Under the pieces are notes generated by a model that saw nothing but the letters and a program-made list of their open reading frames with translations, was not told where the DNA came from and did not search any database. A DNA stretch of 64,000 nt from Marinobacter similis. Its GTDB lineage: Bacteria > Pseudomonadota > Gammaproteobacteria > Pseudomonadales > Oleiphilaceae. Position numbers and translations under genes: made by a program. Shown here piece by piece: positions 37,850 to 48,991 of the stretch (positions within the stretch are counted from its first letter, which is position 1; each line of letters opens with the position of its first letter). The stretch lies in NCBI RefSeq assembly GCF_000830985.1, contig NZ_CP007151.1:3658001-3722000 (forward strand), in the 5' to 3' direction.

Positions 37850-37901
37850 AAAGTCTAAGTCTAAGTCTAAGTCTAAGTCTAAGTCTAAGTCTGAGTCTAA
37901 G
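37850..37901 (+). repeat. Hexanucleotide tandem repeat (TAAGTC)n
   Basis: Six exact TAAGTC units run from 37,856 to 37,891, flanked by variant units aaagtc and tgagtc, about eight in all. It ends 53 bases before the reductase start. A tract like this can change length by slippage and alter promoter spacing. Confidence 0.9.
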
Positions 37902-37954
37902 AAGGTGTCGGCATGGATAGACAATAAATAGGCAACAAACAGGGTGGAGAATTG

Positions 37955-39939
37955 ATGAACTATTTCCTGACCGGTGGCACCGGATTCATTGGCCGTTTTC
38001 TCGTTGAAAAGCTGTTGGCTCGTGGGGGCACGGTTCACGTACTTGTTCGCGAGCAGTCTCTAGGCAAGCTTGAGCAGCTGAGAGAGCGCTGGGGTGCAGA
38101 CGAGTCGCAGGTGAAGGCCGTTATTGGCGATCTCACCAGCAAGAATCTTGGTATCGATGCCAAGGCCATGAAAGCGCTGGAAGGTAACATCGATCATTTC
38201 TTCCACCTGGCTGCCGTGTACGACATGGGTGCCGACGAAGAAGCTCAGCAGGCGACCAACATCGAAGGCACTCGCGCTGCAGTGAATGCGGCAGAAGCCA
38301 TGGGTGCCAAGCACTTCCATCACGTGTCCTCCATTGCCGCCGCCGGCATGTTCAAGGGCACTTTCCGCGAAGACATGTTTGAAGAAGCGGAAAAGCTGGA
38401 TCATCCCTACCTGCTCACCAAGCACGAGTCTGAAAAGCTGGTGCGCGAGGAGTGCAAGGTTCCGTTCCGCATCTACGTCCGGGCATGGTCATTGGCCATT
38501 CCGAGACGGGTGAAATGGACAAGGTCGATGGTCCCTATTACTTCTTCAAGATGATCCAGAAGATCCGTCACGCGCTGCCGCAGTGGGTTCCCACTATTGG
38601 TATCGAAGGCGGCCGACTGAACATTGTACCGGTGGATTTCGTGGTTAACGCCATGGACCACATTGCCCACCTTGAAGATGAAGACGGCAAGTGTTTCCAC
38701 CTGGTGGATTCGGACCCGTACAAGGTTGGCGAAATTCTGAACATCTTCTCGGAAGCCGGTCACGCGCCCAAGATGGGTATGCGCATTGACTCCCGCATGT
38801 TCGGATTCATTCCGCCGTTCATCCGCCAGAGCCTGAAGAACCTGCCGCCGGTGAAGCGACTGACCAGCGCCGTGCTGGATGATATGGGTATTCCGCCTTC
38901 CGTCATGTCCTTTATCAACTACCCAACCCGTTTCGACGCCCGTGAAACTGAGCGAGTGCTGAAAGACACTGGTATTGAAGTGCCGCGGTTGGATGAGTAC
39001 TCCGCAGTAATCTGGGATTACTGGGAGCGCAACCTGGATCCCGACCTGTTCAAGGACCGCACCCTGCGCGGAACCGTTGAAGGTCGTGTGTGCGTGGTTA
39101 CCGGCGCAACTTCCGGTATCGGCCTTGCCACCGCGCAGAAGCTGGCGGACGCAGGTGCGATTCTGGTGATCGGTGCTCGTAAGCCGGAGCGTCTGAAGGA
39201 AGTGGCCGCGGAGCTTGAATCCCGCGGCGCCAGTGTGCACGCCTACCAGTGTGACTTCTCTGAGATGGAAGACGCCGACCGTTTCGTGGAGACCGTTCTG
39301 AACAACCACGGCCATGTCGATGTTCTGGTCAACAACGCCGGCCGGTCAATTCGTCGTTCCCTGGACCTGTCGTTCGACCGTTTCCACGATTTCGAGCGCA
39401 CCATGCAGCTGAACTACTTCGGCTCCGTGCGCCTGATCATGGGCTTCGCGCCTAAGATGCTGGAGCGTCGTCGTGGACACGTGATCAACATCTCGTCCAT
39501 CGGTGTACTGACCAACGCCCCGCGTTTTTCCGCGTACGTAGCGTCCAAGTCCGCCCTGGATGCGTTCAGTCGCTGTGCCGCGGCCGAGTGGTCAGATCGC
39601 AACGTCACCTTCACCACCATCAACATGCCGCTGGTGAAGACGCCGATGATCGCACCGACCAAGATCTACGATTCAGTGCCGACTCTGACACCGGAAGAAG
39701 CTGCTGACATGGTTGCCGAAGCCATTGTCTACCGTCCGAAGCGTATTGCCACGCGTCTGGGTATCTTTGCCCAGGTTCTGCATGCACTGGCGCCGAAGAT
39801 GGGTGAGATCGTGATGAACACCGGCTACCGTATGTTCCCGGATTCACCATCAGCGGCGGGCAGCAAGTCTGGCCAGAAGCCGAAGGTGTCGTCCGAGCAG
39901 GTGGCCTTCGCGGCGATTATGCGCGGCATCTACTGGTAA
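37955..39939 (+). CDS. Fatty acyl-CoA reductase (wax ester pathway), one frameshift
   Basis: Reduces fatty acyl-CoA to fatty alcohol, the first step of wax ester synthesis, in one protein without releasing the aldehyde. The N-terminal domain has GGTGFIG and YLLTK (reductase half); the C-terminal half is a second SDR domain with GATSGIGLA and YVASK. After one base is restored near 38,475 (atctacgtccg should be atctaccgtccg, giving IYRPGMVIGHS) the product is 661 residues, the length I recall for the Marinobacter enzyme. ATG 37,955 follows agggtggagaatt. A terminator follows the gene. Confidence 0.95.
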
Positions 39940-39961
39940 GCCACCGCGCTGCAATAAAAAG

Positions 39962-39988
39962 AAACCCCGCCTTGGCGGGGTTTTTTTT
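39962..39988 (+). terminator. Rho-independent terminator after the reductase
   Basis: The stem aaccccgcc pairs with ggcggggtt around a TT loop, followed by eight T. It lies between two convergent genes and may serve both. Confidence 0.9.
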
Positions 39989-39992
39989 ATAG

Positions 39993-40649
39993 CTATGACT
40001 CCGATTCTTCCATCGGTGGTGGTGGAAACCCACCGAGCTCTTTCCAGCGGTTGACGATACCGCAGAACAGATCGGCGGTTTTTTCGGCATCGTAGGCGGC
40101 GGAGTGCGCCTCCTTGTTGTTGAACGGAATGCCGGCCAGTTTGCAGGCTTGAGCCAGCACCGTGTGGCCGTAGGCAAGCCCCGCCAAAGTGGCAGTATCG
40201 AAGGTCGAAAACGGGTGGAACGGATTGCGCTTGATGTCCGAACGCATGGCAGCGGCAAAGACGAAATTGTGATCGAAGGTAGCATTGTGGCCCACCAGCA
40301 CCGCTCGCTTGCAGTCAAAGGCTTTCACGGCCTTGCGAATAGGTGTGAAAATTTCGCTCAGGCCTTCCCGCTCCGGGACGGCTTCCCGCTCCGGATTCCA
40401 GGGATCAATGCCGGTGAAGTCGAGGGCCGACTGTTCCAGGTTGGCACCTTCAAACGGATCGATCTGTTGTACGTGGGTCTCGCCACGCACCAGGTAGCCG
40501 TCTTCGTCCATGGTCAGCAGCACGGCGGCCACTTCAAGGAGGGCATCCCGTTCCGGGTTGAAACCTGCGGTTTCCACGTCAACAACCACGGGTAAAAAGC
40601 CGCGAAAGCGGCGGGACATCGGATGCGGTTCTTTGTTTTCGTCAGTCAC
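39993..40649 (-). CDS. rnt: Ribonuclease T
   Basis: DEDD exonuclease that trims the 3' ends of tRNA and other stable RNAs; it acts as a dimer. Motif I VVVDVETAGFNPERDALLE, motif II VGHNATFDHNFV, motif III HSAAYDAEKTADLF. About 218 residues from ATG 40,649; MSRRF 30 bases in is an alternative start. It converges with the reductase gene. Confidence 0.95.
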   Translation of the reverse strand: MTDENKEPHPMSRRFRGFLPVVVDVETAGFNPERDALLEVAAVLLTMDEDGYLVRGETHVQQIDPFEGANLEQSALDFTGIDPWNPEREAVPEREGLSEIFTPIRKAVKAFDCKRAVLVGHNATFDHNFVFAAAMRSDIKRNPFHPFSTFDTATLAGLAYGHTVLAQACKLAGIPFNNKEAHSAAYDAEKTADLFCGIVNRWKELGGFPPPPMEESES

Positions 40650-40693
40650 TCAAACTCCGGTCGTGCCAGGTGATAAAAAGTCAGGATGGTTTT

Positions 40694-41725
40694 TTACGCA
40701 AGGCGCCAGTGAACGGTTTCACCCGCCTTCAGTGGCACGATGTGGCCGTTGGCCAGCGGTAGCTGGTCCGGCATGGTCCAGGGCTCGCGCACCAGGGTAA
40801 TGGTGTCGCTGTTGCGCGGCAGGCCGTAGAAGTCTGCGCCGTTGAAGCTGGCGAATGCTTCCAGTTTGTCCAGAATGCCAAGTTCTTCGAACACATCGGC
40901 GTACAGGCTCAGGGCGCCGTAGGCTGAGTAACAGCCGGCGCAACCGCAGGCGGCCTCCTTGCGGTCCTTGGCGTGGGGCGCCGAATCGGTGCCCAGGAAG
41001 AAGCGCTTGTCACCGCTGGCAACCGCATCGCGCAGGGCCTGTTGGTGGCGGTTACGCTTGAGAATCGGCAGGCAGTAGAGGTGCGGCCGAATGCCGCCCA
41101 CCAGCATGTGGTTGCGGTTGTACATCAGGTGCTGGGGCGTCAGGGTTGCCGCCAGGTTGTCACCCTTGTGTTGCTGCACAAACTCCGCGGAATCCGCGGT
41201 GGTGATGTGCTCTAGAACCACCTTCAGGTTGGGGAAGGCCTCCATGGTCGGAGCCAGAACCCGCTCCAGGAAGACCTTTTCGCGGTCGAAAATGTCGATG
41301 TCCGCGTCGGTAACCTCGCCGTGAACCAGCAGCAACATGCCGCATTCGGCCATGGCATTTAGTACGGGGTAGATGTTGCGAATATCTTTAACACCCGAGG
41401 CTGAGTTGGTCGTCGCGCCGGCCGGGTATAGTTTTGCAGCCACCACACCCGCAGCCTTGGCTTCTCGGATAGTCTCTGGCGTGGTTCCCTCGGTCAGATA
41501 CAGAGTCATCAGCGGCTGAAATTCGGTGCCGTCGGCGGCCGCCAGGATCCGATCCCGATACGCCGTCGCGTCAGTCGCCGTAACTACCGGCGGTACCAGG
41601 TTCGGCATGATGATGGCTCGCCCGAAGCAGGCGGCGGTGGCCGGCACCACGTCGGCGAGAATGTCGCCGTCGCGAACGTGCAGGTGCCAGTCGTCGGGGC
41701 GGGTGAGGGTGATCTGATCGGTCAT
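40694..41725 (-). CDS. pyrC: Dihydroorotase
   Basis: Third step of pyrimidine synthesis, closing carbamoyl aspartate to dihydroorotate. Residues 1-20 contain the metal pair in [15 protein letters not shown] and LEHITT follow, and LGTDSAPH carries the catalytic Asp. 343 residues, usual for the class II enzyme. It lies upstream of rnt, 44 bases away on the same strand. Confidence 0.96.
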   Translation of the reverse strand: MTDQITLTRPDDWHLHVRDGDILADVVPATAACFGRAIIMPNLVPPVVTATDATAYRDRILAAADGTEFQPLMTLYLTEGTTPETIREAKAAGVVAAKLYPAGATTNSASGVKDIRNIYPVLNAMAECGMLLLVHGEVTDADIDIFDREKVFLERVLAPTMEAFPNLKVVLEHITTADSAEFVQQHKGDNLAATLTPQHLMYNRNHMLVGGIRPHLYCLPILKRNRHQQALRDAVASGDKRFFLGTDSAPHAKDRKEAACGCAGCYSAYGALSLYADVFEELGILDKLEAFASFNGADFYGLPRNSDTITLVREPWTMPDQLPLANGHIVPLKAGETVHWRLA

Positions 41726-41890
41726 GGGCGGTTTCCGCGATTCGGTCAGTGGGCCATGGCCCTTAGAAAATTTTGCGGATTATAGCAGAAGGGGCGAGTG
41801 TTTGTTTTTGTATCCGGCGCTAAAGTCGGCGCGGCGGGCGCCGTTAAACAGGCTATATGCTGAAATACCCAAGAGCGTCGGTAAACCGTT

Positions 41891-42812
41891 ATGGCATCCA
41901 GCTTTCCCAAATCATTTCCGAATCTGCTCGGCGCCTTGGCGCTTGGGGTGTCGGTTTCTGTTGATGCCGCGAGCTATGGTGCCGGCATCGAGAACAGTCA
42001 GTGGTATCTGTCGGAGTCCGTCTTCGAATGTGCCTGGTGCATGAAGTTCCAGGATACGGCAAGGCGGTCTTCCGGCATCGGGCAGGGGAGCAATTGACGT
42101 TTTTCCTTGAATCCCCATCCCCGCTGATGCGACCGGGCAGGGGCACTCTGGTGTGGAAGCTCCGGCCTGGCGGCCGGGTGTTGCGCCCAGGTCCATGGGT
42201 AAAGTGACGGTGTCGGACGGTAATCGTCCGGTGCTGCTGGATAGCCGTCAGGCTATGGTGTTGGTCCAGGGCCTGTTGCAGGGTATGCGTCCCACCGTCA
42301 GCCGGGAATCCTGGTTCGATGGCCGCCTGGTGCGAGTGCACGTATCTAATGTCAATTTCTCCGGGCAGTTCCAGAACTACCGGGCCTGCACCGAGAATCT
42401 GCTGCCGGTAAATTACGACCAGATCCGTCGCTCCCGCATTCCTTTTGCCAGTGCCAGTGCCAGTCTGTCCGACGCCGATCGGGCATTGCTGGACAACGTA
42501 GTCACCTTTGTTTTGGCTGACCCCAGCGTCGAGAGGGTGTTCGTTGATGGCCACAGTGATCGTCTGGGCAGCCGGATCGACAACCGGGCGTTGTCTGAAG
42601 AACGCGCCAATGTGGTGGCGGATTATCTGAAAGCCCGAGGTGTGTCCGAGGATCTGATTACTGTGCGCGCCCATGGCGACCAATACCCGGTGTCACGGCG
42701 CCCGGCGGACAACCGCCGGACCAACATTCGCTTGCAGCGTGAGGGCGAGCGTCCCGAGCTTCAGCAGGCCAACGGTTATGGCGGTGACTCAGCCGAGGAT
42801 GGCCCGGGTTAA
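41891..42812 (+). CDS. motY: MotY-like protein with OmpA domain, two frameshifts
   Basis: MotY forms the T-ring that holds the sodium stator around the flagellar motor. A signal peptide (LLGALALGVSVSVDA) is followed by the MotY N-terminal domain, then an OmpA-type peptidoglycan-binding domain (VFVDGHSDRLGSRIDN, SEERANVVADYL). Breaks near 42,030 and 42,160 (tggaagct for tggaaagct) split it; repaired length is 307 residues. It is divergent from pyrC. The stop overlaps the next convergent gene by four bases. Confidence 0.85.
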
Positions 42813-43735
42813 CTGACCGACTTCAGTACCTGCACGTGAGCCGCAACGCTCTCAGCCAGGGCCTTGAGGTGGTAGCCACCTTCCAGAGTTGAAATGACCC
42901 GGTCATTGGCGTGGTCACGGGCCACGCCGACAATCATTTCTGTTAACCAGCGATAGTCTTCCACTTCCAGATTCAGTTCCGCCAGGGGATCCAGCGCGTG
43001 GCCATCGAAGCCGGCTGAAATCAGGATCAGTTGAGGATCGAAGTCCCGCAGTTTTTGCATCCAGGCATTCTCGATGGTCTTGCGGTATTCGATGGCAGCG
43101 CAGCCAGCGGCAATGGGGGTGTTGATGATGTTGCTGGCCTGACTGTGAACGTGGGAGTGCGGGTAGAACGGGTGCTGGAAGCTTGAGCACATGAGAATGC
43201 GCTCATCGCCACCAACAATGTCTACCGTGCCATTGCCCTGGTGCACATCGAAATCTATGATGGCCACCCGTTCCAGCTGGTGGAAGGTCAGGGCCCGCAT
43301 CGCGGCCAATGCGATGTTGTTATAGAAACAGAACCCCATCGATTTTGCCCGTTCGGCGTGGTGCCCGGGTGGTCGAGCACAGACAAAGGCATTCGTTACC
43401 TGGCCACTCATGATCATGTCCACGGCCTGCACGTTGGCGCCGGCTGACAGGCGAGCGGCCCTCAAGGTATCCGGCATCATTGCGGTATCAGGGTCGGTAA
43501 ACACCCGGCCCCGGGTCGGCTGCATCAGGTCAAGCTGGTGCAGATACTGTTCAGGATGTACGGTTAGTAGTTGATCACGGGTGATTTCCTCCGGGCGGAC
43601 CCAGTCCAGACTCTGGTCCAGGCCGGTTTCAGCAAGGTAACTGAGAATGGCGGAAATCCGCTCCGGGCACTCCGGATGTTCCGGGCCCATGTTGTGCTTC
43701 AAACAGTCGTCGTGGGAAAAAAATGCCGTGGTCAT
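42809..43735 (-). CDS. Histone deacetylase-family hydrolase
   Basis: Zinc amidohydrolase of 308 residues related to class II histone deacetylases and acetylpolyamine hydrolases. Motifs: HPECPERI, RPPGHHA (two His of the charge relay), DFDVHQGNGT (zinc ligands), SAGFDGHALDPLA and EGGYHLKAL. In bacteria the substrate may be an acetylated polyamine, protein or small molecule. Confidence 0.92.
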   Translation of the reverse strand: MTTAFFSHDDCLKHNMGPEHPECPERISAILSYLAETGLDQSLDWVRPEEITRDQLLTVHPEQYLHQLDLMQPTRGRVFTDPDTAMMPDTLRAARLSAGANVQAVDMIMSGQVTNAFVCARPPGHHAERAKSMGFCFYNNIALAAMRALTFHQLERVAIIDFDVHQGNGTVDIVGGDERILMCSSFQHPFYPHSHVHSQASNIINTPIAAGCAAIEYRKTIENAWMQKLRDFDPQLILISAGFDGHALDPLAELNLEVEDYRWLTEMIVGVARDHANDRVISTLEGGYHLKALAESVAAHVQVLKSVS

Positions 43736-43945
43736 ACGTGTCTGAACGCCCTGAATCTGCTTGTATTTTCACCAATGTTATCAGGGAATAAACCGGGCTG
43801 CCGTGTTTCTTTGGTCGTAAAGCCAAGGCTGGCCGTTTTACATCGATCGATCAGGGCCTAAGATAAGAAGGTCAGTCATAACTCACCTGATTTCTGAGAG
43901 TTACCACCTTTAGGGCCAAGCGCCTGGCACCCAAGGAGAGTCTGT

Positions 43946-46689
43946 TTGAGTACCCGATACCTCGAAAGTCTGTTTAATCCCGCCTCCATCGTTGTAATTG
44001 GTGCGTCGGAGCGGTCGAACAGTCTTGGTGGCATGGTGCTGCGAAACCTCATGGGCGGCGGCTATCCGGGAAAGCTGCTGGTGGTCAACCAGAACGATTA
44101 CGACAACGTTCATGGTGTGCCCTGCGTCAAAAAGGTCGCCAAGATGGATTTTTCGCCAGAGCTTGCGATTATCTGTACGCCGCCGGACACGGTCGCCAAG
44201 ACCATCAAGCGGCTGGGCGAAGCGGGCGTGCGCACGGCCATTGTCATGACCGGGGGCATGTCCCGGACACACAGTAAAACCGGGCAGCCGCTGATGTATT
44301 CGGTGCGCGAAGCCGCGCGGGAGACCGGCATTCGCGTGCTGGGACCGAACACCATCGGGCTGATGGTGCCAGCCCGGAGTCTGAACGCGACCTACGCACA
44401 CATGGGTGCGATTCCAGGCAAGGTGGCGTTCGTTGGTCAGTCCGGTACCATCGCCAGCTCGGTAATAGACTGGGCCTTCGCCCGGGGGGTGGGGTTTTCC
44501 TATTTCCTCACTCTTGGTGACGGCATGGACATCGATCACGATGACCTGATTGATTACCTGGCCCAGGATACCCAGACCCGCGCTATCCTGCTGCACATTG
44601 AGAATATTCCCAACCCGCGCCGGTTCATGTCGGCGGTTCGGGTTGCGTCCCGAACCAAGCCCGTGATTGCGGTGAAATCCGGTCGCGTGCCGGAGTCAGA
44701 ATGGTTTGCTCACCAGCTTCCGGCTGGATTGCATCGCAGCGATCCCATCTACGACGCTATGCTGCAACGAGCCGGTGTGCTGCGGGTGGATGGCCTCGGC
44801 CAGATGTTTGATGCCCTGGAAACACTTACCCGGATGCGGCCCCTGCGTCGCGAAACCCTGGCCATCATGGCCAATGGGGTAGGGCCGGGTGTGTTGGCTG
44901 TTGACCGGTTGGCGGATCTGGGCGGAGAGCTGGCCCAGCTATCAAGTCAAAGTATCGACGCGCTGGCCGAAATGTTGCCACCGTACTGGACCCGCCGAAA
45001 CCCTATCGACCTCAATTACGATGCCTCACCCGAGCTGTACGCTAAGGCTATCAAGGTGCTGGCTAAAGACCCGGAAGTGGCCAACGTGCTGATCATGTAC
45101 GCGCCAGTTTGACCGAAGACAGCCTGCAGATTGCCGATGCGGTGGTCCAGGCGGCCAAGGGTACGCGCTTGAATGTGTTTACGTGCTGGCTGGGCCAGAG
45201 CACGGTGATGGATGCCCGGGACGAGTTCTACCAGGCCGGGGTACCTTCGTTCTTCAGTCCGGAGAAAGCGGTCATGGCCTTTATGCAGCATGTTCGGCAC
45301 CAGAGGGTGCAGCGCTTGCTGACCGAAACCCCGGAGTCGTTCACCGATCATTATGCCGATCGCAGTCATACCCGTCGGGTAGTGCTCAAGGCCTTGCGTG
45401 CCGGCCGCAATCATTTGTCGAACCAGGAAGCTCGGGAACTGACTGCTGATTACGGCATAAACACCATCGACACCATGTACTGTGACGACATGGAGGAAGT
45501 GCTCGAGGCCTTTGCGGTGGAACGTCGGCCGGTGGATATCACCATCATTCACGAGCAGGCCTGTCAGCCGTTCGTCAAGCTTAGCCCCAGTCAGCGTCGT
45601 TATAAGGGCACCATGCAGAAGCTGAACGGCGAGCCGGCCATCATCGATGCATGCCGTTATTTGATGGAGGAGTACCGACTGCATTTCCCCAATAGCGGCT
45701 TCCTCGGATTTGCCGTCCAGTATTCTTACCAGCACGTCGGTGGCGTCGAATTCAGCGTTGGCATCACCCGGGATCCGCTGTTCGGGCCATTGGTGGTGTG
45801 CGGTGCCTCTGGTGCCGAAATCAACGTTACCACCGACCGCCAGATTGCCTTGCCACCGCTGAATATGGTGCTGGCGCGGGAGCTGCTGCGTCGGACCTAC
45901 ATGTACAAGCTGCTGAAAGAAAACAGCCTGCAGCCGGACGAGGACGTTCGGGCAGTGTCCGAAACCCTGGTAACCCTGTCCCAGATCGTGATCGACATTC
46001 CCGAAATTCAGGGCCTGGAAATTTCGCCGCTGCTCTTTAACGAGCAGGGCGCCGTTGCGGTTAATATCGCAATCAGTGTCTGCGACCAACCGAGCCAGCC
46101 CATCATTCAGGCTTACCCCCGGGAGCTGGAGGAGTGGATTGTGCTGCCAAAATCCGGGCGCCGGGTTATCATTCGCCCGGTATTGGCTCAGGACGAGCCG
46201 GCGCACCGTGCCTTTCATGAGCTCCAGTCTCCGGAATCCATTCGTTACCGGTTCTTCCAATACCGCAAACACTTCTCACGGGAAGACGTCGCGCAGATGG
46301 TTCAGATCGATTACGACCGCGAGATGGTGTTCATTGCCAATGCCCCCCGTGAGGATGCCGAAGGCGAGGAGACCTTGGGCACGGTGAGGACCTGGACCGA
46401 CGCTGATAACCTGCAGTGCGAATTCGCGGTGATGGTGCATGACAAGATGAAAGGCGAGGGCCTGGGTGTCGCGCTGATGCAGAAGATGATCGATTACTGT
46501 CGAGCCCGCGGCACGGTGGAAATGGTGGGTAACGTGCTGCCCGACAACCGACCAATGCTACAACTGGCAGAGCATCTGGGCTTTGAGGTCAAGTATAACC
46601 TGGAAGAAGAAGTGATGGATCTCCGGCTGGTGTTGAACGAGCCGGAAAAGGATTGGCAGCGGGAGCGGCTGGGCAAGAGCTCCCACTAA
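43946..46689 (+). CDS. Acyl-CoA synthetase/GNAT acetyltransferase fusion, one frameshift
   Basis: Protein of 914 residues after repair: a CoA-binding domain (VVIGASERSNSLGG), a succinyl-CoA-ligase-like and ATP-grasp part, then a GNAT domain at the C-terminus (MKGEGLGVALMQKMIDYCR). This is the layout of Pat/YfiQ lysine acetyltransferases, which modify acetyl-CoA synthetase and other enzymes. The frame breaks near 45,104 (gcgccagtttg for gcgcccagtttg). Start TTG 43,946 follows aaggagagtctg. Confidence 0.88.
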
Positions 46690-46710
46690 GGAAGCTCCTG
46701 CCCGCAAGAC

Positions 46711-47637
46711 TTATTCTTCGACGATGGCCGAGCGGTCCTCGCCACCCATTGCTTCGAGCAGACCCGGAATCAGCCTGGACAGCTCCAGGGTCATCAGGGT
46801 GAAAGCGGCGTCGAATTTGGCAGCGGCATCATCTGCATCGATGTCGTCCAGCTGCTCCTGCAGGGTCTCACCAAATTTCAGGCGCTTGATGCCCAGCTCC
46901 TCGTCCAGCACGAACGACACGTTATCGTCCCAGGTGAGGGAAAGCTTGGTGACTTGCATGCCGGCGTCCAGGTGACTGCGGATTTCGTCGGCCTTCAGGT
47001 CCAGCCCCTTGCAACGAACCACACCACCGTCCTCTGACGGATCCTTCAGCTCGCACTCGTTGCCCAGAACCACCTTGCCGGGAATGTCGATGCTTTCGTT
47101 CAGCCAGCCGGTAAAGGTAAACGCCGGTGCCTGTTCCACCGCTGGCGGCCGGACTGGCAGAGAACCGAGGCTCTTGCGCAGGGTTGAGGCCAGATCTTCG
47201 GCCTGCTTCGCAGAGCCGGCATCGACCACCAGAACGCCGTCTTTCGGAGCCAGGTAGGCAAAGCTGCGGCGGTTCTTCGAGAACGCCTGGGGCAGCATTT
47301 CGAGCATGACCTGCTCTTTGATTTCGTCTTTTTCCTTGCGACGAACCTTTCGGCCCTGATCAATTTCGATGGCTTCCGCTTTCTCCTCAACGGCTTCTTT
47401 TACCACCGCGCCGGGCAGGATCTTTTCTTCTTTGCGCAGCGCAATCAGGTGGTAGCCATCGGCACTGTGAACGAGCAGCTCACCGTGCTTGCCGAGCGGA
47501 GGCACCCAGCCTTGCCGGTTAGTTTCCTGGGGGCCACAGGGCTTGAAGGTGTCGGCCTGGAGTTTTTCTTCCAGCTCTTCAGCTGAGATATCAAAGGGTT
47601 TGGTAAATCGGAAAACACGGGCATTACGAAACCACAT
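46711..47637 (-). CDS. rdgC: Recombination-associated protein RdgC
   Basis: Ring-shaped DNA-binding protein that limits RecA loading. The start MWFRNARVFRFTKPFD, CGPQETNRQGWVPPLG and LSLTWDDNVSFVLDE are family signatures. 308 residues is usual. It converges with the acetyltransferase gene, 21 bases apart. Confidence 0.95.
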   Translation of the reverse strand: MWFRNARVFRFTKPFDISAEELEEKLQADTFKPCGPQETNRQGWVPPLGKHGELLVHSADGYHLIALRKEEKILPGAVVKEAVEEKAEAIEIDQGRKVRRKEKDEIKEQVMLEMLPQAFSKNRRSFAYLAPKDGVLVVDAGSAKQAEDLASTLRKSLGSLPVRPPAVEQAPAFTFTGWLNESIDIPGKVVLGNECELKDPSEDGGVVRCKGLDLKADEIRSHLDAGMQVTKLSLTWDDNVSFVLDEELGIKRLKFGETLQEQLDDIDADDAAAKFDAAFTLMTLELSRLIPGLLEAMGGEDRSAIVEE

Positions 47638-47700
47638 CAGGCTTGATCCTTGCGTTTAAAAGATTAGACGATTCAGAAAACGAAAAAGGGGCAGGGATGA

Positions 47701-47724
47701 TACGGCCACCGGTTAGTGGCCGTA
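47701..47724 (-). terminator. Hairpin between rdgC and the DUF2788 gene
   Basis: TACGGCCAC and GTGGCCGTA form a perfect nine-base stem with a six-base loop. No clear T-run follows on the minus strand, so it may be a Rho-independent terminator of weak type or an RNA-protecting hairpin. Confidence 0.5.
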
Positions 47725-47748
47725 AAGTGACGACTCAGGCGTCAGAGG

Positions 47749-47949
47749 TCAGAGGTTCATGATCTCCACCATCACGGTCTTGACCAGAAAGCCAACGACC
47801 CCGGCCCCGAGAACAATAAAAAGCGCCAGGGTCCCAAACTTACCGGCCTTGGATTTCTTGGCCAGGTCCCAGACGATGATGCCCATCCAGACAATAAGCC
47901 CGGTCAGTAGCACCAGCATGGCGATTTGTGAAAACACTGCTTCATTCAT
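47749..47949 (-). CDS. DUF2788 membrane protein
   Basis: A protein of 66 residues with two membrane spans (LVLLTGLIVWMGIIVW and LALFIVLGAGVVGFLV) joined by a basic loop (KKSKAGK). It matches the small DUF2788 family; function unknown. Divided from yaaA by 25 bases. Confidence 0.85.
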   Translation of the reverse strand: MNEAVFSQIAMLVLLTGLIVWMGIIVWDLAKKSKAGKFGTLALFIVLGAGVVGFLVKTVMVEIMNL

Positions 47950-47974
47950 CGGGCAAAAAACCTTGGTTCAATAG

Positions 47975-48754
47975 CTAAGCTTGGTCCCGCAGGAATACCC
48001 AGTTGTTACCTTCGGACTGTTCCGCGCTGAAGTAATAGCCGTCGAGGTTAAAGCCTTTCAGGTCATCGGCTTGGGTGATCCGGTTTTCAATGGCGAAACG
48101 GCACATCAAGCCCCGGGCTTTCTTGGCGTAGAAGCTGATCATTTTGTATTGGCCGTTTTTCCAGTCCTTGAACTGCGGCGTGATCAGGCGAGCATTCAGT
48201 TCTTTCTTCTTGACGCTCTTGAAGTACTCGTTGGAGGCCAGGTTCACCAGCACTCCATCGTCGGCGGCCAGCAGGCGGTTAAGCTCATCGGTCAGGATGC
48301 GGCCCCAGAAGGCATAGAGATCTTTACCGCGGCTGTTCTCAAACTTTGTGCCCATTTCCAGCCGGTAAGGCTGCATCAAATCGAGCGGCCTCAGCAGGCC
48401 GTACAGCCCTGAGAGCATGCGCAGGTGCTTCTGGGCAAAGGCAAAATCGTCCTCGCTGAAGCTCTCGGCGGCTAGCCCGGTGTAGACATCGCCTTTGAAC
48501 GCGAGCGCAGCCTGGCGGGCATTATCCAGGTTGAAAGGCGTGTGCCAGTTCTGAAAGCGCTCGGCGTTGAGCTGGCCCAGCTTTTCGCTGATGCTCATCA
48601 GGTTGCTGACCTGGTGAGGTTCCAGTTGCTTGAGCTGATCGATCAGCTCGCAGGCGTGATCGAGAAACTCCGGTTGGGTATGGGATTCCGTCGCCAGGGG
48701 ACTCTCGTAATCGAGGGTCTTGGCAGGAGAAATGACCATAAGCATGTCAGGCAA
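47975..48754 (-). CDS. yaaA: Peroxide stress protein YaaA
   Basis: YaaA lowers free iron and limits hydroxyl radical damage during peroxide stress. Signatures: [44 protein letters not shown], and [10 protein letters not shown]. About 259 residues, as usual. ATG 48,754 or the Met three codons later could be the start. Confidence 0.94.
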   Translation of the reverse strand: MPDMLMVISPAKTLDYESPLATESHTQPEFLDHACELIDQLKQLEPHQVSNLMSISEKLGQLNAERFQNWHTPFNLDNARQAALAFKGDVYTGLAAESFSEDDFAFAQKHLRMLSGLYGLLRPLDLMQPYRLEMGTKFENSRGKDLYAFWGRILTDELNRLLAADDGVLVNLASNEYFKSVKKKELNARLITPQFKDWKNGQYKMISFYAKKARGLMCRFAIENRITQADDLKGFNLDGYYFSAEQSEGNNWVFLRDQA

Positions 48755-48757
48755 TCC

Positions 48758-48991
48758 TCATTGAAGAAACGTGAGTAACTGATCCCTGGTGAATGGCCAG
48801 TCCAGTTCGGCGCCGGTGTCGTTACGGCGCAGGACCGGTATGCGCGTTCCATAACGCTCAACCAGTTCTTCGGACTGGGCAATGTCCACCACGTCGACCG
48901 GAATCGGCGCGGGCATAGGCGTATTGACCAGCAGCGCTTCGGCCAGCTCACACAGGTGGCACTGGGTAGTGGTATAGAACAGCAGCTCCAT
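48758..48991 (-). CDS. Glutaredoxin-family protein
   Basis: A protein of 77 residues with a CxxC redox site (TTTQCHLCELAEALL) and the cis-Pro region (RIPVLRRNDTG). DUF836-type small thioredoxin fold. One base is shared with the SDR gene stop, and it ends three bases before yaaA, so these genes form an operon. Confidence 0.9.
   Translation of the reverse strand: MELLFYTTTQCHLCELAEALLVNTPMPAPIPVDVVDIAQSEELVERYGTRIPVLRRNDTGAELDWPFTRDQLLTFLQ

Larger units (their letters stand above)
37528..37954. other. Regulatory region of the fatty acyl-CoA reductase gene
   Basis: No gene is seen in 427 bases. It holds two operator-like inverted repeats and a hexanucleotide tandem repeat, listed separately. 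No clear sigma70 promoter is visible; TACAAT at 37,816 could be a -10 but lacks a matching -35. Confidence 0.7.

Noticed and set aside
37826..38038. Minus-strand frame with Asp-Leu repeats
   Set aside because: It is only the translated hexanucleotide repeat and runs into the start of the reductase gene.
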